Notes: a model not told the origin generated them from the sequence alone. A DNA stretch of 64,000 nt from CAJMNU01 sp905214855 (GCA_937890595.1 CALADM010000016.1:1-64000); one strand, 5' to 3'. Positions 53,002-61,744 are shown, numbered from the stretch's first letter. Numbers and translations: made by a program.

Positions 53002-54648
53002 ATGAAACGATTTACAAGTATACTGTGTTTTGTATGCCTCTTGTTTGCCTTCTATTTTCCTTCGTCTGCCGCAGCAGCATGGCCTACAGAATGCAGCATA
53101 CGCGCGGAAGGAGGCATTGTCATGGATGCGGATTCTGGGGCGATCCTGTATGGTAAGAACATACATGAAGCATACTACCCAGCAAGCATCACAAAACTTC
53201 TCACCGCATTGGTTGTCATCGAAAATAGCCCGGATCTAAATGAAATCGTCACATTTTCTAAAAATGCGGTTTATAATGTAGAGGAAGGCAGCAGCAATGC
53301 AGGACTTTCTCCAGGAGACCAACTCTCCATAAGAGACTGCCTTTATGCACTGCTTCTCAAATCCGCCAATGAATCTGCCAATGCACTCGCAGAACATATA
53401 TGTGGGACGATCCCCCACTTTGTGGAATTGATGAATGCAAAAGCAGAGCAACTTGGCTGTACAAATTCTCATTTTGCCAATCCCAGTGGTTTAAATGATC
53501 CAAACCATTATACCAGCGCCTATGATATGGCTCTGATCGCCAAAGCTGCCTTTTCTAATGATACATTGACAGAAATCGCTTCCACGACCTATTACGATCT
53601 GCCGCCTCTGAAACAGTATCCAGAAGGGCAGACTGTATATATCGGTCACAAAATGCTGAAAAAGAACTTCAGCTCATATTATCCCTACGCCATAGCCGGA
53701 AAAACAGGATATACTTCCCTTGCAGGCAACACGCTTGTAACCTATGCAAAAAAAGATGGGATGCGTCTGGTCGCTGTTATTTTAAAAGGTGAGAATCCAT
53801 ACCACTACTCAGATACAAAAACACTGTTTGAATTTGGATTCCAAAATTTTAAAACGCTCCCTGTCACTGACTATGAGACACGTTTTACCGCTCTGGAAGA
53901 TGATCTTTCCATTGCCGGTCTGACTTCCAGCCGAAAACCCCTTTTGACTCTCAGTACAGACAGTTATATCACATTGCCAAAAGGTGCTTCTTTTGAGGAA
54001 GCAGAGTCTGTTCTGTCTTATAAATTGACACTCCCCTATCCCAGTACTGCCGTTGCAGAATTGGATTACAGCTATCAAGGACAAATGGTGGGACGTGCCT
54101 ATCTGGAACTTGATCCCTCTATGCTGAGTGATGAGATTTCTGCTGAGGAAATACCAGAAACTCTCGCCCCAGACCAACTTCCCACTCTGGAAGCAGAAGA
54201 AAACTCTCTTTTTGTTTCGGAATCTGGAACAGATACCTCTTCTAAAGAGACGGTTTTTGATGGATTGGAGTTTTTAGAAGAGGGAACAAAAGACGAACCG
54301 ATACCTTCCACTGAAGAAACTGTACCATTTCAAACACCACAGCTTGTAAGGGGTGTGGACACTCCAAAAGAATCCTCATCCAGCAATTCTTTTGAGACAT
54401 GGATATGGCCTATCGCAATTCTTCTGCTTATTCTCTCCATGATAGGGGGATTGTGGTATTTTTGGAAAATGCGTCGTCAAAAACAACGTATCCGTTTGGA
54501 ACAATGGAGACAAAAGCGCAACGAACGGCTTCTGGAAGCAGGTTATTCCACTAAAGAATTTGATCGGCTTTTAAGAGAAAAACAAAATAAAATCTCTTCT
54601 TCCAAGCCTCCAAAAAACAAGCATAAGAAATCCTCAAAAAAAGAATAA
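53002..54648 (+). CDS. dacA: D-alanyl-D-alanine carboxypeptidase (peptidase S11) with C-terminal membrane anchor
   Basis: Trims the terminal D-Ala of peptidoglycan stem peptides outside the membrane. 548 aa: signal peptide (MKRFTSILCFVCLLFAFYF), catalytic SxxK in ASITKLL (Ser62, Lys65), SAN motif in KSANESAN, KTG in AGKTGYTS (Lys234), a PBP5-like C-terminal domain, an acidic Ser/Thr/Glu-rich linker (380-450), one membrane helix (about 461-482) and a basic tail of about 60 residues. Classic DacA has an amphipathic anchor instead, so this is the DacB/DacF-like membrane-spanning form. ATG 53002 is preferred over GTG 52978. A bidirectional terminator follows. Confidence 0.92.
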   Translation: MKRFTSILCFVCLLFAFYFPSSAAAAWPTECSIRAEGGIVMDADSGAILYGKNIHEAYYPASITKLLTALVVIENSPDLNEIVTFSKNAVYNVEEGSSNAGLSPGDQLSIRDCLYALLLKSANESANALAEHICGTIPHFVELMNAKAEQLGCTNSHFANPSGLNDPNHYTSAYDMALIAKAAFSNDTLTEIASTTYYDLPPLKQYPEGQTVYIGHKMLKKNFSSYYPYAIAGKTGYTSLAGNTLVTYAKKDGMRLVAVILKGENPYHYSDTKTLFEFGFQNFKTLPVTDYETRFTALEDDLSIAGLTSSRKPLLTLSTDSYITLPKGASFEEAESVLSYKLTLPYPSTAVAELDYSYQGQMVGRAYLELDPSMLSDEISAEEIPETLAPDQLPTLEAEENSLFVSESGTDTSSKETVFDGLEFLEEGTKDEPIPSTEETVPFQTPQLVRGVDTPKESSSSNSFETWIWPIAILLLILSMIGGLWYFWKMRRQKQRIRLEQWRQKRNERLLEAGYSTKEFDRLLREKQNKISSSKPPKNKHKKSSKKE

Positions 54649-54653
54649 ACTAT

Positions 54654-54703
54654 AAAAAATACTGCCATGAAGACATTTTTATGTCTGATCGGCAGTATTT
54701 TTT
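54654..54703. terminator. Bidirectional terminator between dacA and the exonuclease gene
   Basis: AAAAAATACTGCC (54654-54666) pairs with GGCAGTATTTTTT (54691-54703), with AGACAT/ATGTCT inside the loop. T-runs occur in both directions. Confidence 0.88.
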
Positions 54704-54737
54704 ATGGTCTTTTTGAAAATCTGTTCTTGATCGGTCC

Positions 54738-55736
54738 TTACTGATCCTCTTCCAGAACTTTATTGGCTTCCAATGCCTGCTGCTTCGCCCATAATCTCTG
54801 TTTTTTTCTGCGTTTCCGATACATATCTTTCTGTTTTTCGCGTATCTCTTCTGCACCTTGTTCATCTGTAAAATGCAGGGTTTTCACAGCAAATACCTTC
54901 TCATCTTCTGATTTTCTTAACTTGATCCTTCCACGCAGGTAACCATGTTCTGGACAGTATGCCAACGCAAAATAAGGTTTTCCATTCCAGCTAAACCAAT
55001 GTATTTTCTTACGCAGACGTTTCTTACAATACCAACATTCCATACAGGTCACTGTTCTGTCTTTCAAAAGTTCTTCTTTGGTATCATAGGTTCTTGAAAC
55101 AAATTCGATCTCATTGTCCCTCTGTATCAAGACTTCCTCTCCGGATTTTTGTGGAGGTCTATAAAAATCTACTGAAAACTGTCCTTTCACGCTCTCCATA
55201 TCCATCTCTCTCATAACAAGGGCAGTATAATATGCATCATCCTGTGCCCGATGGAATGGACGCCTCTGGGAAATATTCCGTTCTTTCACAGCATTATCAA
55301 GAGCCAACATCCCTGTTCCGCCTTTATATAATACACTATAGAGTTTTTGAAGATCATAATATAAAAGTGGTCGGGCAAATGGAATCTCCAGTCCATAAAA
55401 ACGGATATTTCTCTGCAGTTCTGTCAGATCCATAGAACCCCAAGTGCAAAAAATATAATCTTCCCCACACCACTTAAAAAACTCGCGGATACATTTTTTA
55501 AATTCACGCCCATTCTGATTCAGCTCTTTGATCGACAGACGGGTCACTTCCTGAGTTTTGTGATGCAGTTTCCGATATACTTTTGGTTTTATTAAAGAGT
55601 TAAACTGCGATACAATATGCATATTTTCATCCAGTTTTACAGCACCAATCTCAATAATTTCGAATGGCATCCCCGACTCTGACTGCTCTTTGCTGATCGC
55701 CTGATTCCACTCCAGATCAATCACGATATACTTCAC
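54738..55736 (-). CDS. DnaQ-like 3'-5' exonuclease with C-terminal zinc-binding region
   Basis: 332 aa. RNase T/DnaQ domain about 1-180 with the DEDDh residues: IVIDLEWNQ (Asp, Glu), GSMDLTELQR (Asp) and FHRAQDDAYYTA (His, Asp). After it CMECWYCKKRLRKKIHWF and a later CPEHG suggest a zinc ribbon; the C-terminus is a basic helix. Substrate (DNA or RNA) unknown. GTG at 55736 is used since GAGGTGA lies seven bases upstream and the protein begins at the first beta-strand; an ATG at 55754 lacks a site. Confidence 0.85.
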   Translation of the reverse strand: MKYIVIDLEWNQAISKEQSESGMPFEIIEIGAVKLDENMHIVSQFNSLIKPKVYRKLHHKTQEVTRLSIKELNQNGREFKKCIREFFKWCGEDYIFCTWGSMDLTELQRNIRFYGLEIPFARPLLYYDLQKLYSVLYKGGTGMLALDNAVKERNISQRRPFHRAQDDAYYTALVMREMDMESVKGQFSVDFYRPPQKSGEEVLIQRDNEIEFVSRTYDTKEELLKDRTVTCMECWYCKKRLRKKIHWFSWNGKPYFALAYCPEHGYLRGRIKLRKSEDEKVFAVKTLHFTDEQGAEEIREKQKDMYRKRRKKQRLWAKQQALEANKVLEEDQ

Positions 55737-55845
55737 GCTTTTCTCACCTCTCATTTCCCATATATGTTTTACTTTAGATATCAGAGAATAGCATATCACA
55801 AAACTACATCTGAGTGAAGTATCACACTACAAAAATCTTACAAAA

Positions 55846-55899
55846 AGAGATTCGGAAAAAACCAGTATACTGTTCTGGATCTTATTTTTCCGAATCTCT
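55846..55899 (-). terminator. Terminator-like long hairpin downstream of feoAB
   Basis: AGAGATTCGGAAAAA (55846-55860) is the exact complement of TTTTTCCGAATCTCT (55885-55899), with CCAG/CTGG pairing in the loop. On the minus strand it continues TTTTTGTAAG. It would end the feoAB transcript after the 16-bp repeat array. Confidence 0.8.
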
Positions 55900-55909
55900 C
55901 AATTTCTCA

Positions 55910-55973
55910 ATTACATTATCTTTTTTATTACACTATCCTTCTATTGCATTATCTCTCTATTACATTATCTTTC
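55910..55973. repeat. Four 16-bp imperfect tandem repeats after feoAB
   Basis: Units of the type TATTACATTATCTTTC start at about 55910, 55926, 55942 and 55958, with shorter degenerate copies to about 56000. They lie in the 3' untranslated part of feoAB. No coding meaning is visible. Confidence 0.8.
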
Positions 55974-56031
55974 TATTACTTTCTATCACTTTCTATGATC
56001 TTATAATCTTGTAAAATTATATTCTTGCAAA

Positions 56032-58362
56032 CTATAAAAAGAGTGCAACTTGATAAACAACCAAAGACATGATCCACGCAATCGCACATTGACCGACCAC
56101 CATTGCAATCGCCCATTTTCCGCCTAATTCCCGCTTAACAGCGGCAATGGCAGCCACACAAGGAGTATATAACAGGCAAAATACAAGAAGAGCAGATGCT
56201 CCCGGAATTGTTAAACTTGCCTGTAGTGCTTCTACACTTCCAAATAAAACAGTCAGGGAAGAAACCACACTTTCTTTTGCCAAAAATCCTGAGATCAAAG
56301 CTGTCACAATTCTCCAGTCACCAAAACCAACTGGGACAAAAATAGGAGCAAGAACACCTGCTGCCATTGCAAGAATACTTTCCTGTGAATCTTCAACCAT
56401 GTTCAATCCCATATCAAAATTCTGAAGGAACCATATTGCGATACTTGCCAAAAAAATTACAGTAAATGCTCTCTGTAAGAAATCTTTTGCTTTATCCCAC
56501 AACAAATGACCTACATTAGACGCTCCCGGCATACGATAATTTGGAAGCTCCATAACAAATGGAACTGCTTCTCCCTTAAAGGCTGTCTTCTTAAAGATCA
56601 TTGCCATAAGAATTCCCATAAGAATTCCAAATACATACAGTCCGATCATAACCAATGCCCCATTATTGGGGAAGAATGCTGCTGTAAAGAATGCATAAAT
56701 GGGTAATTTCGCTGTACAACTCATAAATGGTGTCAAAAGGATCGTCATTTTTCTATCACGTTCTGATGGGAGTGTGCGACTTGCCATAACTCCCGGAACG
56801 GTACATCCAAATCCAATCAGCATCGGAACAATACTTCTTCCAGAAAGTCCAAGTTTCCTGAGCAGCTTATCCATGATAAAAGCGACACGTGCCATATACC
56901 CACTGTCCTCTAAAAGTGATAAGAAAAAGAACAGTGTCACAATGATCGGCAGGAAACTCAGCACACCGCCCACACCATTAAATACACCATCAATGATCAA
57001 AGAGCGTATCACATCATTTACATGTGCTGCCTGCATGGCACTGTCTGCCATCTCAGTCAATGCTGTGATCCCATTTTCCAGAATCCCCTGTAAAAACGCT
57101 CCAATGACATTAAAAGTCAGCCAGAACACCAATCCCATAATGCCGATAAAAGCTGGAATCCCAGTATATTTTCCAGTTAAAAAATGATCGATCTTACGGC
57201 TTCGGATCCTTTCCTTGCTCTCTTTAGGCTTGATCACCGTTTCACTACAGACACTCTCTATGTAATCAAAACGCATCTGTGCCACAGCTGCTGCACGATC
57301 CATTCCGGTTTCTTCCTCAGTTTGAAGAGAAATTTTTTCCAGAATGTTTTTCTCATTGTCTGTCATCTCCAGCTGTTCCAGAATCTTCTGATCTCCCTCC
57401 AGCACCTTACTTGCTGCAAAACGCACTGGTATCTCTGCCCTTTTGGCATGATCCTCGATCAAATGCATGATCGCATGGATACCTCTATGAATCCCCTCAT
57501 CTTTTTTGCAAAAATCAGTTTCCATTGGACATTCCTGATATTTTGCCACATGGATCGCATGACGGATCAACTCTTCAATTCCTTCTCCTTTGGCAGCTGA
57601 GATCGGGATAACCGGAACTCCCAAAGCCACTTCCATATCATTGACCAATACAGAACCATCATTTTCACGCAGTTCATCCATCATATTAAGAGCAACAACC
57701 ATTGGAAATCCCAATTCCAAAAGCTGCATAGTCAAGTAAAGATTTCTCTCAATATTTGTTGCATCCACAATATTGATAATGCCCTTGGGTTTTTCCTTGA
57801 TCACAAACTCTCGTGTTACGATTTCCTCACTGGTATATGGAGACATGGAATAGATACCAGGCAAATCTGTGATCAGGGTATTCTCATGTCCTCTGATCAC
57901 GCCATCTTTTCTATCCACTGTAACACCGGGAAAATTTCCTACATGCTGTTTTGATCCAGTCAACTGATTAAACAATGTTGTTTTACCACAGTTCTGATTT
58001 CCGACAAGTGCAAAGGTAAGTGTCTCATTATCTGGCAACGGTTTTTCTTCTTTCCGGTTATGGAATTTTCCTCCCTCACCATAACCTGGATGATGTTTCT
58101 CTGCTTTTACTTCCTTTCTCTTAACCTCTGCGGGTTTATGTACCCCGCTGACTTCAATATTATTTGCATCTTCCAAACGGATGGTCAGCTCATAGCCATG
58201 GATCCGAAGTTCTATTGGATCTCCCATCGGTGCATATTTTACTACTGTCACTTCCGTCCCCTGTATCAATCCCATATCCAAGAAATGCTGGCGCAGAGCG
58301 CCGCTTCCTCCTACGGAAAGTATAGTGGCCGTATTTCCAATCTGCAGCTCACTCAGTCTCAT
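56032..58362 (-). CDS. feoB: Ferrous iron transporter, FeoA-FeoB fusion
   Basis: Takes up Fe(II) across the membrane. 776 aa: FeoA domain (1-75, SH3-like, MRLSELQIGNTATILSVGGS), a linker rich in His/Lys (about 76-110), FeoB G domain with G1 GNQNCGKT (121-128), G3 DLPGIYS and G4 NMMD, a helical GDI domain, and a membrane domain with two Gate motifs and eight or more helices. FeoA is usually a separate gene; here it is fused at the N-terminus. GGAG precedes the ATG. TTAG-N6-CTAA (58449-58462) upstream is a weak candidate for a DtxR-type iron box. Confidence 0.95.
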   Translation of the reverse strand: MRLSELQIGNTATILSVGGSGALRQHFLDMGLIQGTEVTVVKYAPMGDPIELRIHGYELTIRLEDANNIEVSGVHKPAEVKRKEVKAEKHHPGYGEGGKFHNRKEEKPLPDNETLTFALVGNQNCGKTTLFNQLTGSKQHVGNFPGVTVDRKDGVIRGHENTLITDLPGIYSMSPYTSEEIVTREFVIKEKPKGIINIVDATNIERNLYLTMQLLELGFPMVVALNMMDELRENDGSVLVNDMEVALGVPVIPISAAKGEGIEELIRHAIHVAKYQECPMETDFCKKDEGIHRGIHAIMHLIEDHAKRAEIPVRFAASKVLEGDQKILEQLEMTDNEKNILEKISLQTEEETGMDRAAAVAQMRFDYIESVCSETVIKPKESKERIRSRKIDHFLTGKYTGIPAFIGIMGLVFWLTFNVIGAFLQGILENGITALTEMADSAMQAAHVNDVIRSLIIDGVFNGVGGVLSFLPIIVTLFFFLSLLEDSGYMARVAFIMDKLLRKLGLSGRSIVPMLIGFGCTVPGVMASRTLPSERDRKMTILLTPFMSCTAKLPIYAFFTAAFFPNNGALVMIGLYVFGILMGILMAMIFKKTAFKGEAVPFVMELPNYRMPGASNVGHLLWDKAKDFLQRAFTVIFLASIAIWFLQNFDMGLNMVEDSQESILAMAAGVLAPIFVPVGFGDWRIVTALISGFLAKESVVSSLTVLFGSVEALQASLTIPGASALLVFCLLYTPCVAAIAAVKRELGGKWAIAMVVGQCAIAWIMSLVVYQVALFL

Positions 58363-58479
58363 CCTTTTCTCCTTTTTGTGTCTTATTTCTTGTTACGCTA
58401 TATCCTATGAAAAAAACACATTTTTCATCTTAGTCTCATAGCAGCGCATTAGTTGCGTCTAACTCATTAGGAAAAGAGC

Positions 58480-58506
58480 AGCAACGGCATATACTATACC
58501 GTTGCT
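58480..58506 (-). terminator. Hairpin between the ArsR-type gene and feoAB
   Basis: AGCAACGG (58480-58487) pairs with CCGTTGCT (58499-58506). On the minus strand it is followed by GCTCTTTTCC, a modest T-run, so it may end the metal-efflux transcript before feoAB. Confidence 0.6.
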
Positions 58507-58592
58507 TATACCCTTTGTTATTATACCGCATTTTTTTATCTGTGCAATATATTTTCCAGCAAAATCTTATTATTTTTGCCTTATTTCATCCC

Positions 58593-58652
58593 TTGTCTCA
58601 AATCTTATTTTACCCCTTATCTCAAACCTTATCTCAAATCTCATCTCTCTTG
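58593..58652. repeat. 12-bp tandem repeats running into the 3' end of the ArsR-type gene
   Basis: Five 12-bp units at 58593, 58605, 58617, 58629 and 58641 (TTGTCTCAAATC, TTATCTCAAACC, TTATCTCAAATC and variants). The stop codon of the regulator (58634-58636) is inside the array, so repeat change could alter its C-terminus. Confidence 0.75.
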
Positions 58653-58930
58653 ATATATTCTTTTATGTCCTGAAGCATTGGCTCAATTGTCTTATCACAA
58701 ATCTGATACACGATCATCCGCCCTTCCCGTCTGCATGAAACCAGATGGTACTTCTTTAATAAGTTAAGTTGATGAGAAATGGATGATTGTGTAACATTCA
58801 TCTCAACAGACAACTCTGTTACACTCTTCTCCCGCTCCAAAAGAAGTAAAAGAATCTGAATTCGACTTGGGGTACTAAGAATCTGAAAAAAATCTGCTAT
58901 CTTTTCTATTCTTCTCTGTTCTCTCTCCAC
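58634..58930 (-). CDS. ArsR/SmtB family metal-sensing repressor
   Basis: 98-aa winged-helix repressor (LSTPSRIQILLLLLEREKSV, ELSVEMNVTQSSISHQLNLLKKYHLVS, wing CRREGRMIVYQI). The C-terminal helix carries acidic residues (IEPMLQDIKEYIKRDE), where zinc sensors of the CzrA/SmtB alpha5 type bind metal, though the His ligands are not obvious. GTG start with GGGAG upstream. It follows the P-type ATPase on the same strand (gap 114 bases), so it most likely controls the efflux operon through the palindrome at 61447. Confidence 0.88.
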   Translation of the reverse strand: MEREQRRIEKIADFFQILSTPSRIQILLLLLEREKSVTELSVEMNVTQSSISHQLNLLKKYHLVSCRREGRMIVYQICDKTIEPMLQDIKEYIKRDEI

Positions 58931-59044
58931 GTTGTTCTCCCACTTCCCTTTTCATTATGATGATATCAGGATCAAAAGGTCAATAAATCCTTCTGCAGAC
59001 TTGTTTGCAGGGGATTTCTAGCCCAACATCTTATGATGAAGCAA

Positions 59045-60928
59045 TTATAGATTATGAACTTTCAGAGTACGAATTGCATTCAAAACAGCAATAATCATAA
59101 CACCTACATCCGCAAAGATCGCAAACCACATATTTGCAATTCCAATTGCTCCAAGAGCAAGACATGCAAATTTAATCACAAGGGCAAATACGATATTTTG
59201 ATAAACGATTCCAAGACATTTTCTGGAAATTCTGATCGCCTTAGAAATCTTTAAAGGATCATCATCCATTAATACTACATCTGCTGCCTCAATCGCTGCA
59301 TCCGATCCCATTGCTCCCATTGCGATACCAATATCAGCCCGTGTCAGAACTGGAGCATCATTGATACCATCTCCTACAAATAACAATTTTTCTTTGTCAT
59401 TTTTCTTTTCAATCAGTTCCTCAACCTTTGCTACCTTATCTGCTGGCAGAAGTTCACTGTATACCACATCGATCCCAAGTTCTTTTGCCACCTGATCTGC
59501 CACTTTTTTAGAATCTCCTGTCAGCATGACCGTCTTCTTGACTCCTGCCTTTTTCAGTTTTTCCATTGCTTCTTTAGAATGTGGCTTGATAATATCAGAA
59601 ATCACGATATGACCTGCATATTCTCCATCGATTGCCATATGGATGATCGTTCCCACACTATGACAATCCTGATATGCAATTCCCAATTGCTTCATCAATT
59701 TGTCATTTCCAGCTGCGACTATTTTCCCATCTACTTTAGCAACCACTCCATGTCCACCGATCTCTTCAATATCCGTCACACGATTTCTATCAATCTCTTT
59801 TTTGTATGCCCTCTGTAAACTCTTACTGATCGGATGAGAAGATGCACATTCTGCCAAAGCCGCATACTCCAAAAGTTTTTCGTCCTCCATCTTATTGTGA
59901 TGGATTCCACTCACCTCAAATACACCATGTGTCAGCGTTCCGGTCTTATCAAACACAACATACTTTGTCTTTGATAACGTCTCCATATAATTTGATCCTT
60001 TTATTAATATCCCTTCTTTACTTGCTCCTCCAATACCAGCAAAAAAGCTAAGTGGAATACTGATAACAAGAGCACATGGACAACTGATAACAAGGAATGT
60101 CAATGCACGATACACCCAAACACTCCATTGTCCGCTCTGTCCCATAAGCATCTGGAACAGCGGTGGCAGGACTGCAAGTGCAAGCGCTCCATAACATACT
60201 GCCGGTGTGTAAATTTTAGCAAATTTGGAAATAAAATTCTCGGACTTAGATTTTCTGGAACTGGAATTTTCAACCAGCTCCAAAATCTTGGACACTGTGG
60301 ATTCACCAAATTCTTTTGTCGTTCTGACTTTCAAAAGACCACTCATATTAATACATCCACTGATGATCTCATCGCCTTGTTTTACATCACGGGGAAGACT
60401 TTCACCAGTCAAAGCACTTGTATTCAAACTGGAATTACCTTCTATAACAATACCATCAATCGGAACTTTCTCTCCAGGCTGTACTACTATAATACTTCCA
60501 ATCTCCACCTCATCTGGATCTACTTTTTCCAACTGTCCATTTTGCTCAATATTCGCATAATCTGGACGGATATCCATTAAAGCACTGATATTTTTACGAC
60601 TCTTTCCTACTGCATAGCTCTGGAACAATTCACCGATCTGATAAAAAAGCATGACTGCAATTGCTTCATTATAATCTCCACTTCTGGAATATATTGCAAG
60701 TGCAAATGCTCCCACCGTCGCTATTGCCATCAAAAAATTCTCATCAAACATCCTTCGGTTTAGAATGCCTTTTCCAGCTTTTTTCAGAATATCATATCCG
60801 ATAACCAGATATGCTGCCAGATAAAGGGTAAGTCTAACGATTCCTGTTAATGGTATTAAATTTAATAGTATCACCATCACAGATGCAATAATAATCCGTA
60901 TCAACATCTTTTTCTGTTTCTTATTCAT
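59045..60928 (-). CDS. Zinc/cadmium-type P1B ATPase (no N-terminal metal-binding domain)
   Basis: Exports divalent soft metals using ATP. 627 aa: two N-terminal helices, the TGES motif (SALTGESL), ion-binding CPC in ISCPCALV (about 283-285), phosphorylated DKTGTLT (Asp327), the SHP motif (SSHPISKSL), GDGINDAPVL and a last-helix ADVGVMIIAVLNAIRTL whose Asp marks subgroup P1B-2 (Zn/Cd/Pb, family knowledge). The usual N-terminal HMA domain is missing; a free HMA protein is encoded upstream. ATG 60928 has AAAGGA seven bases upstream. Confidence 0.94.
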   Translation of the reverse strand: MNKKQKKMLIRIIIASVMVILLNLIPLTGIVRLTLYLAAYLVIGYDILKKAGKGILNRRMFDENFLMAIATVGAFALAIYSRSGDYNEAIAVMLFYQIGELFQSYAVGKSRKNISALMDIRPDYANIEQNGQLEKVDPDEVEIGSIIVVQPGEKVPIDGIVIEGNSSLNTSALTGESLPRDVKQGDEIISGCINMSGLLKVRTTKEFGESTVSKILELVENSSSRKSKSENFISKFAKIYTPAVCYGALALAVLPPLFQMLMGQSGQWSVWVYRALTFLVISCPCALVISIPLSFFAGIGGASKEGILIKGSNYMETLSKTKYVVFDKTGTLTHGVFEVSGIHHNKMEDEKLLEYAALAECASSHPISKSLQRAYKKEIDRNRVTDIEEIGGHGVVAKVDGKIVAAGNDKLMKQLGIAYQDCHSVGTIIHMAIDGEYAGHIVISDIIKPHSKEAMEKLKKAGVKKTVMLTGDSKKVADQVAKELGIDVVYSELLPADKVAKVEELIEKKNDKEKLLFVGDGINDAPVLTRADIGIAMGAMGSDAAIEAADVVLMDDDPLKISKAIRISRKCLGIVYQNIVFALVIKFACLALGAIGIANMWFAIFADVGVMIIAVLNAIRTLKVHNL

Positions 60929-60959
60929 ACATAAATCCTTTCGTTTGCTGAGATTTTCT

Positions 60960-60992
60960 CCCACTGACTTTAGGCAGTGGGTAGTTAACTAC
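60960..60992 (-). repeat. Hairpin and palindrome resembling an IS200/IS605 end
   Basis: CCCACTG (60960-60966) pairs with CAGTGGG (60975-60981), directly followed by the perfect palindrome GTAGTTAACTAC (60981-60992). Read on the minus strand this resembles the hairpin ends of IS200/IS605 elements. No transposase is nearby. It sits between the HMA and ATPase genes. Confidence 0.5.
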
Positions 60993-61014
60993 CTCAACCC
61001 CTCTTTTCTCTCTT

Positions 61015-61084
61015 AACAGATACATTAATGATATATTAACAATACATTGACAGATATATTAACAAATGTGTTAACAAATATATT
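61015..61084. repeat. Six 11-12-bp AT-rich tandem repeats
   Basis: Units such as AACAGATACATT, AATGATATATT, AACAATACATT, GACAGATATATT, AACAAATGTGTT and AACAAATATATT run without gap from 61015 to 61084. Between the HMA and ATPase genes; no gene. Confidence 0.75.
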
Positions 61085-61146
61085 TTATATCCAAATGTCT
61101 ATATAATTCATTATATGCTTATTTATTCATATATTATCCGTACAAT

Positions 61147-61177
61147 ACGCTCCACATTATATATAAATATGGAGCGT
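61147..61177. terminator. Hairpin downstream of the HMA gene
   Basis: ACGCTCCA (61147-61154) pairs with TGGAGCGT (61170-61177). The T-run (TTTTTCTT) is on the plus-strand side, so on the minus strand it is more likely a processing or attenuating stem between the HMA and ATPase genes. Confidence 0.55.
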
Positions 61178-61193
61178 TTTTCTTACTCTTTAC

Positions 61194-61412
61194 TTACAGT
61201 TCAATTTCACAATCTGGCTCTACCTTTTTACAAGCCTTTAAAACTGCCTGCATAACTGCCTTTGGCTCTGCGCCATCCTCAAATTCCACGATCATCTTCT
61301 GTGTCATAAAGTTTACTACTGCATTTGCAACTCCATCCGTCTTCTTGGTCACATCCTCCATCAGATTTGCACAGTTTGCACAGTCTACTTCAATTTTATA
61401 TGTTTTCTTCAT
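61194..61412 (-). CDS. Free HMA-domain heavy-metal binding protein
   Basis: 72-aa ferredoxin-like metallochaperone with CxxC (Cys11, Cys14 in VDCANCANLM), in the position of the copper/zinc site of CopZ/MerP-type proteins. A third Cys (AVLKACKKV) and an acidic tail (EPDCEIEL) add possible ligands, which favours zinc or cadmium over copper. AAGGAGG ribosome site. It is first in the operon and likely takes the place of the ATPase's absent N-terminal domain. Strong regulated promoter at 61482-61510. Confidence 0.92.
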   Translation of the reverse strand: MKKTYKIEVDCANCANLMEDVTKKTDGVANAVVNFMTQKMIVEFEDGAEPKAVMQAVLKACKKVEPDCEIEL

Positions 61413-61446
61413 GCTCTGTTCCTCCTTGTCTTCTTTCCCTCTCTTG

Positions 61447-61510
61447 TAAACAATTAAGTGATTGTTTAATCTTATATCTGTATCATATTCTTTTCTCAGT
61501 TAAAAGTCAA
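61447..61510 (-). promoter_or_regulatory. Promoter and operator of the metal-efflux operon
   Basis: On the minus strand TTGACT (61505-61510), 17 bases, TATGAT (61482-61487). Just past the start point lies TAAACAAT-N6-ATTGTTTA (61447-61468), a perfect 8-6-8 inverted repeat like ArsR/SmtB operators. The rest of the gene-free stretch 61413-61744 holds the divergent CDF promoter and another small hairpin. Confidence 0.85.
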
Positions 61511-61568
61511 TAGGAAATTTTATATTAGTTAAAACTTTTTCCATCTATTTTCTTATCCAATGTATCGT

Positions 61569-61590
61569 CCCCTCTGCTTTGGCTGTGGGG
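61569..61590. repeat. CCCC/GGGG hairpin resembling an IS605-type end remnant
   Basis: CCCC (61569-61572) and GGGG (61587-61590) around TCTGCTTTGGCTGT. On the minus strand the segment begins GTTGACACTCCCCACAGCC, similar to the ACACTCCCC hairpins at IS605/TnpB element ends. No transposase or TnpB is present. Confidence 0.35.
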
Positions 61591-61599
61591 AGTGTCAAC

Positions 61600-61628
61600 T
61601 TTACAAGTTCTACTACTTTTAGTATAAT
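61600..61628 (+). promoter_or_regulatory. Sigma-A promoter of the CDF gene
   Basis: TTTACA (61600-61605), 17 bases, TATAAT (61623-61628), about 115 bases before the CDF start, leaving a long leader. Confidence 0.75.
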
Positions 61629-61744
61629 TAGCATCATACCAAGTCAGAAATGAGATGATAGTTTGATTGTGTCAAGTTTTATCATATAAACCAATTTCAA
61701 AAGGAGAAAGTCCAATTCTAAATTCAAAGTTGGACAACATATAT

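Noticed and set aside
55814..56014. 66-aa plus-strand ORF after feoAB
   Set aside because: It is the translation of a terminator hairpin and the 16-bp repeats; no ribosome site.
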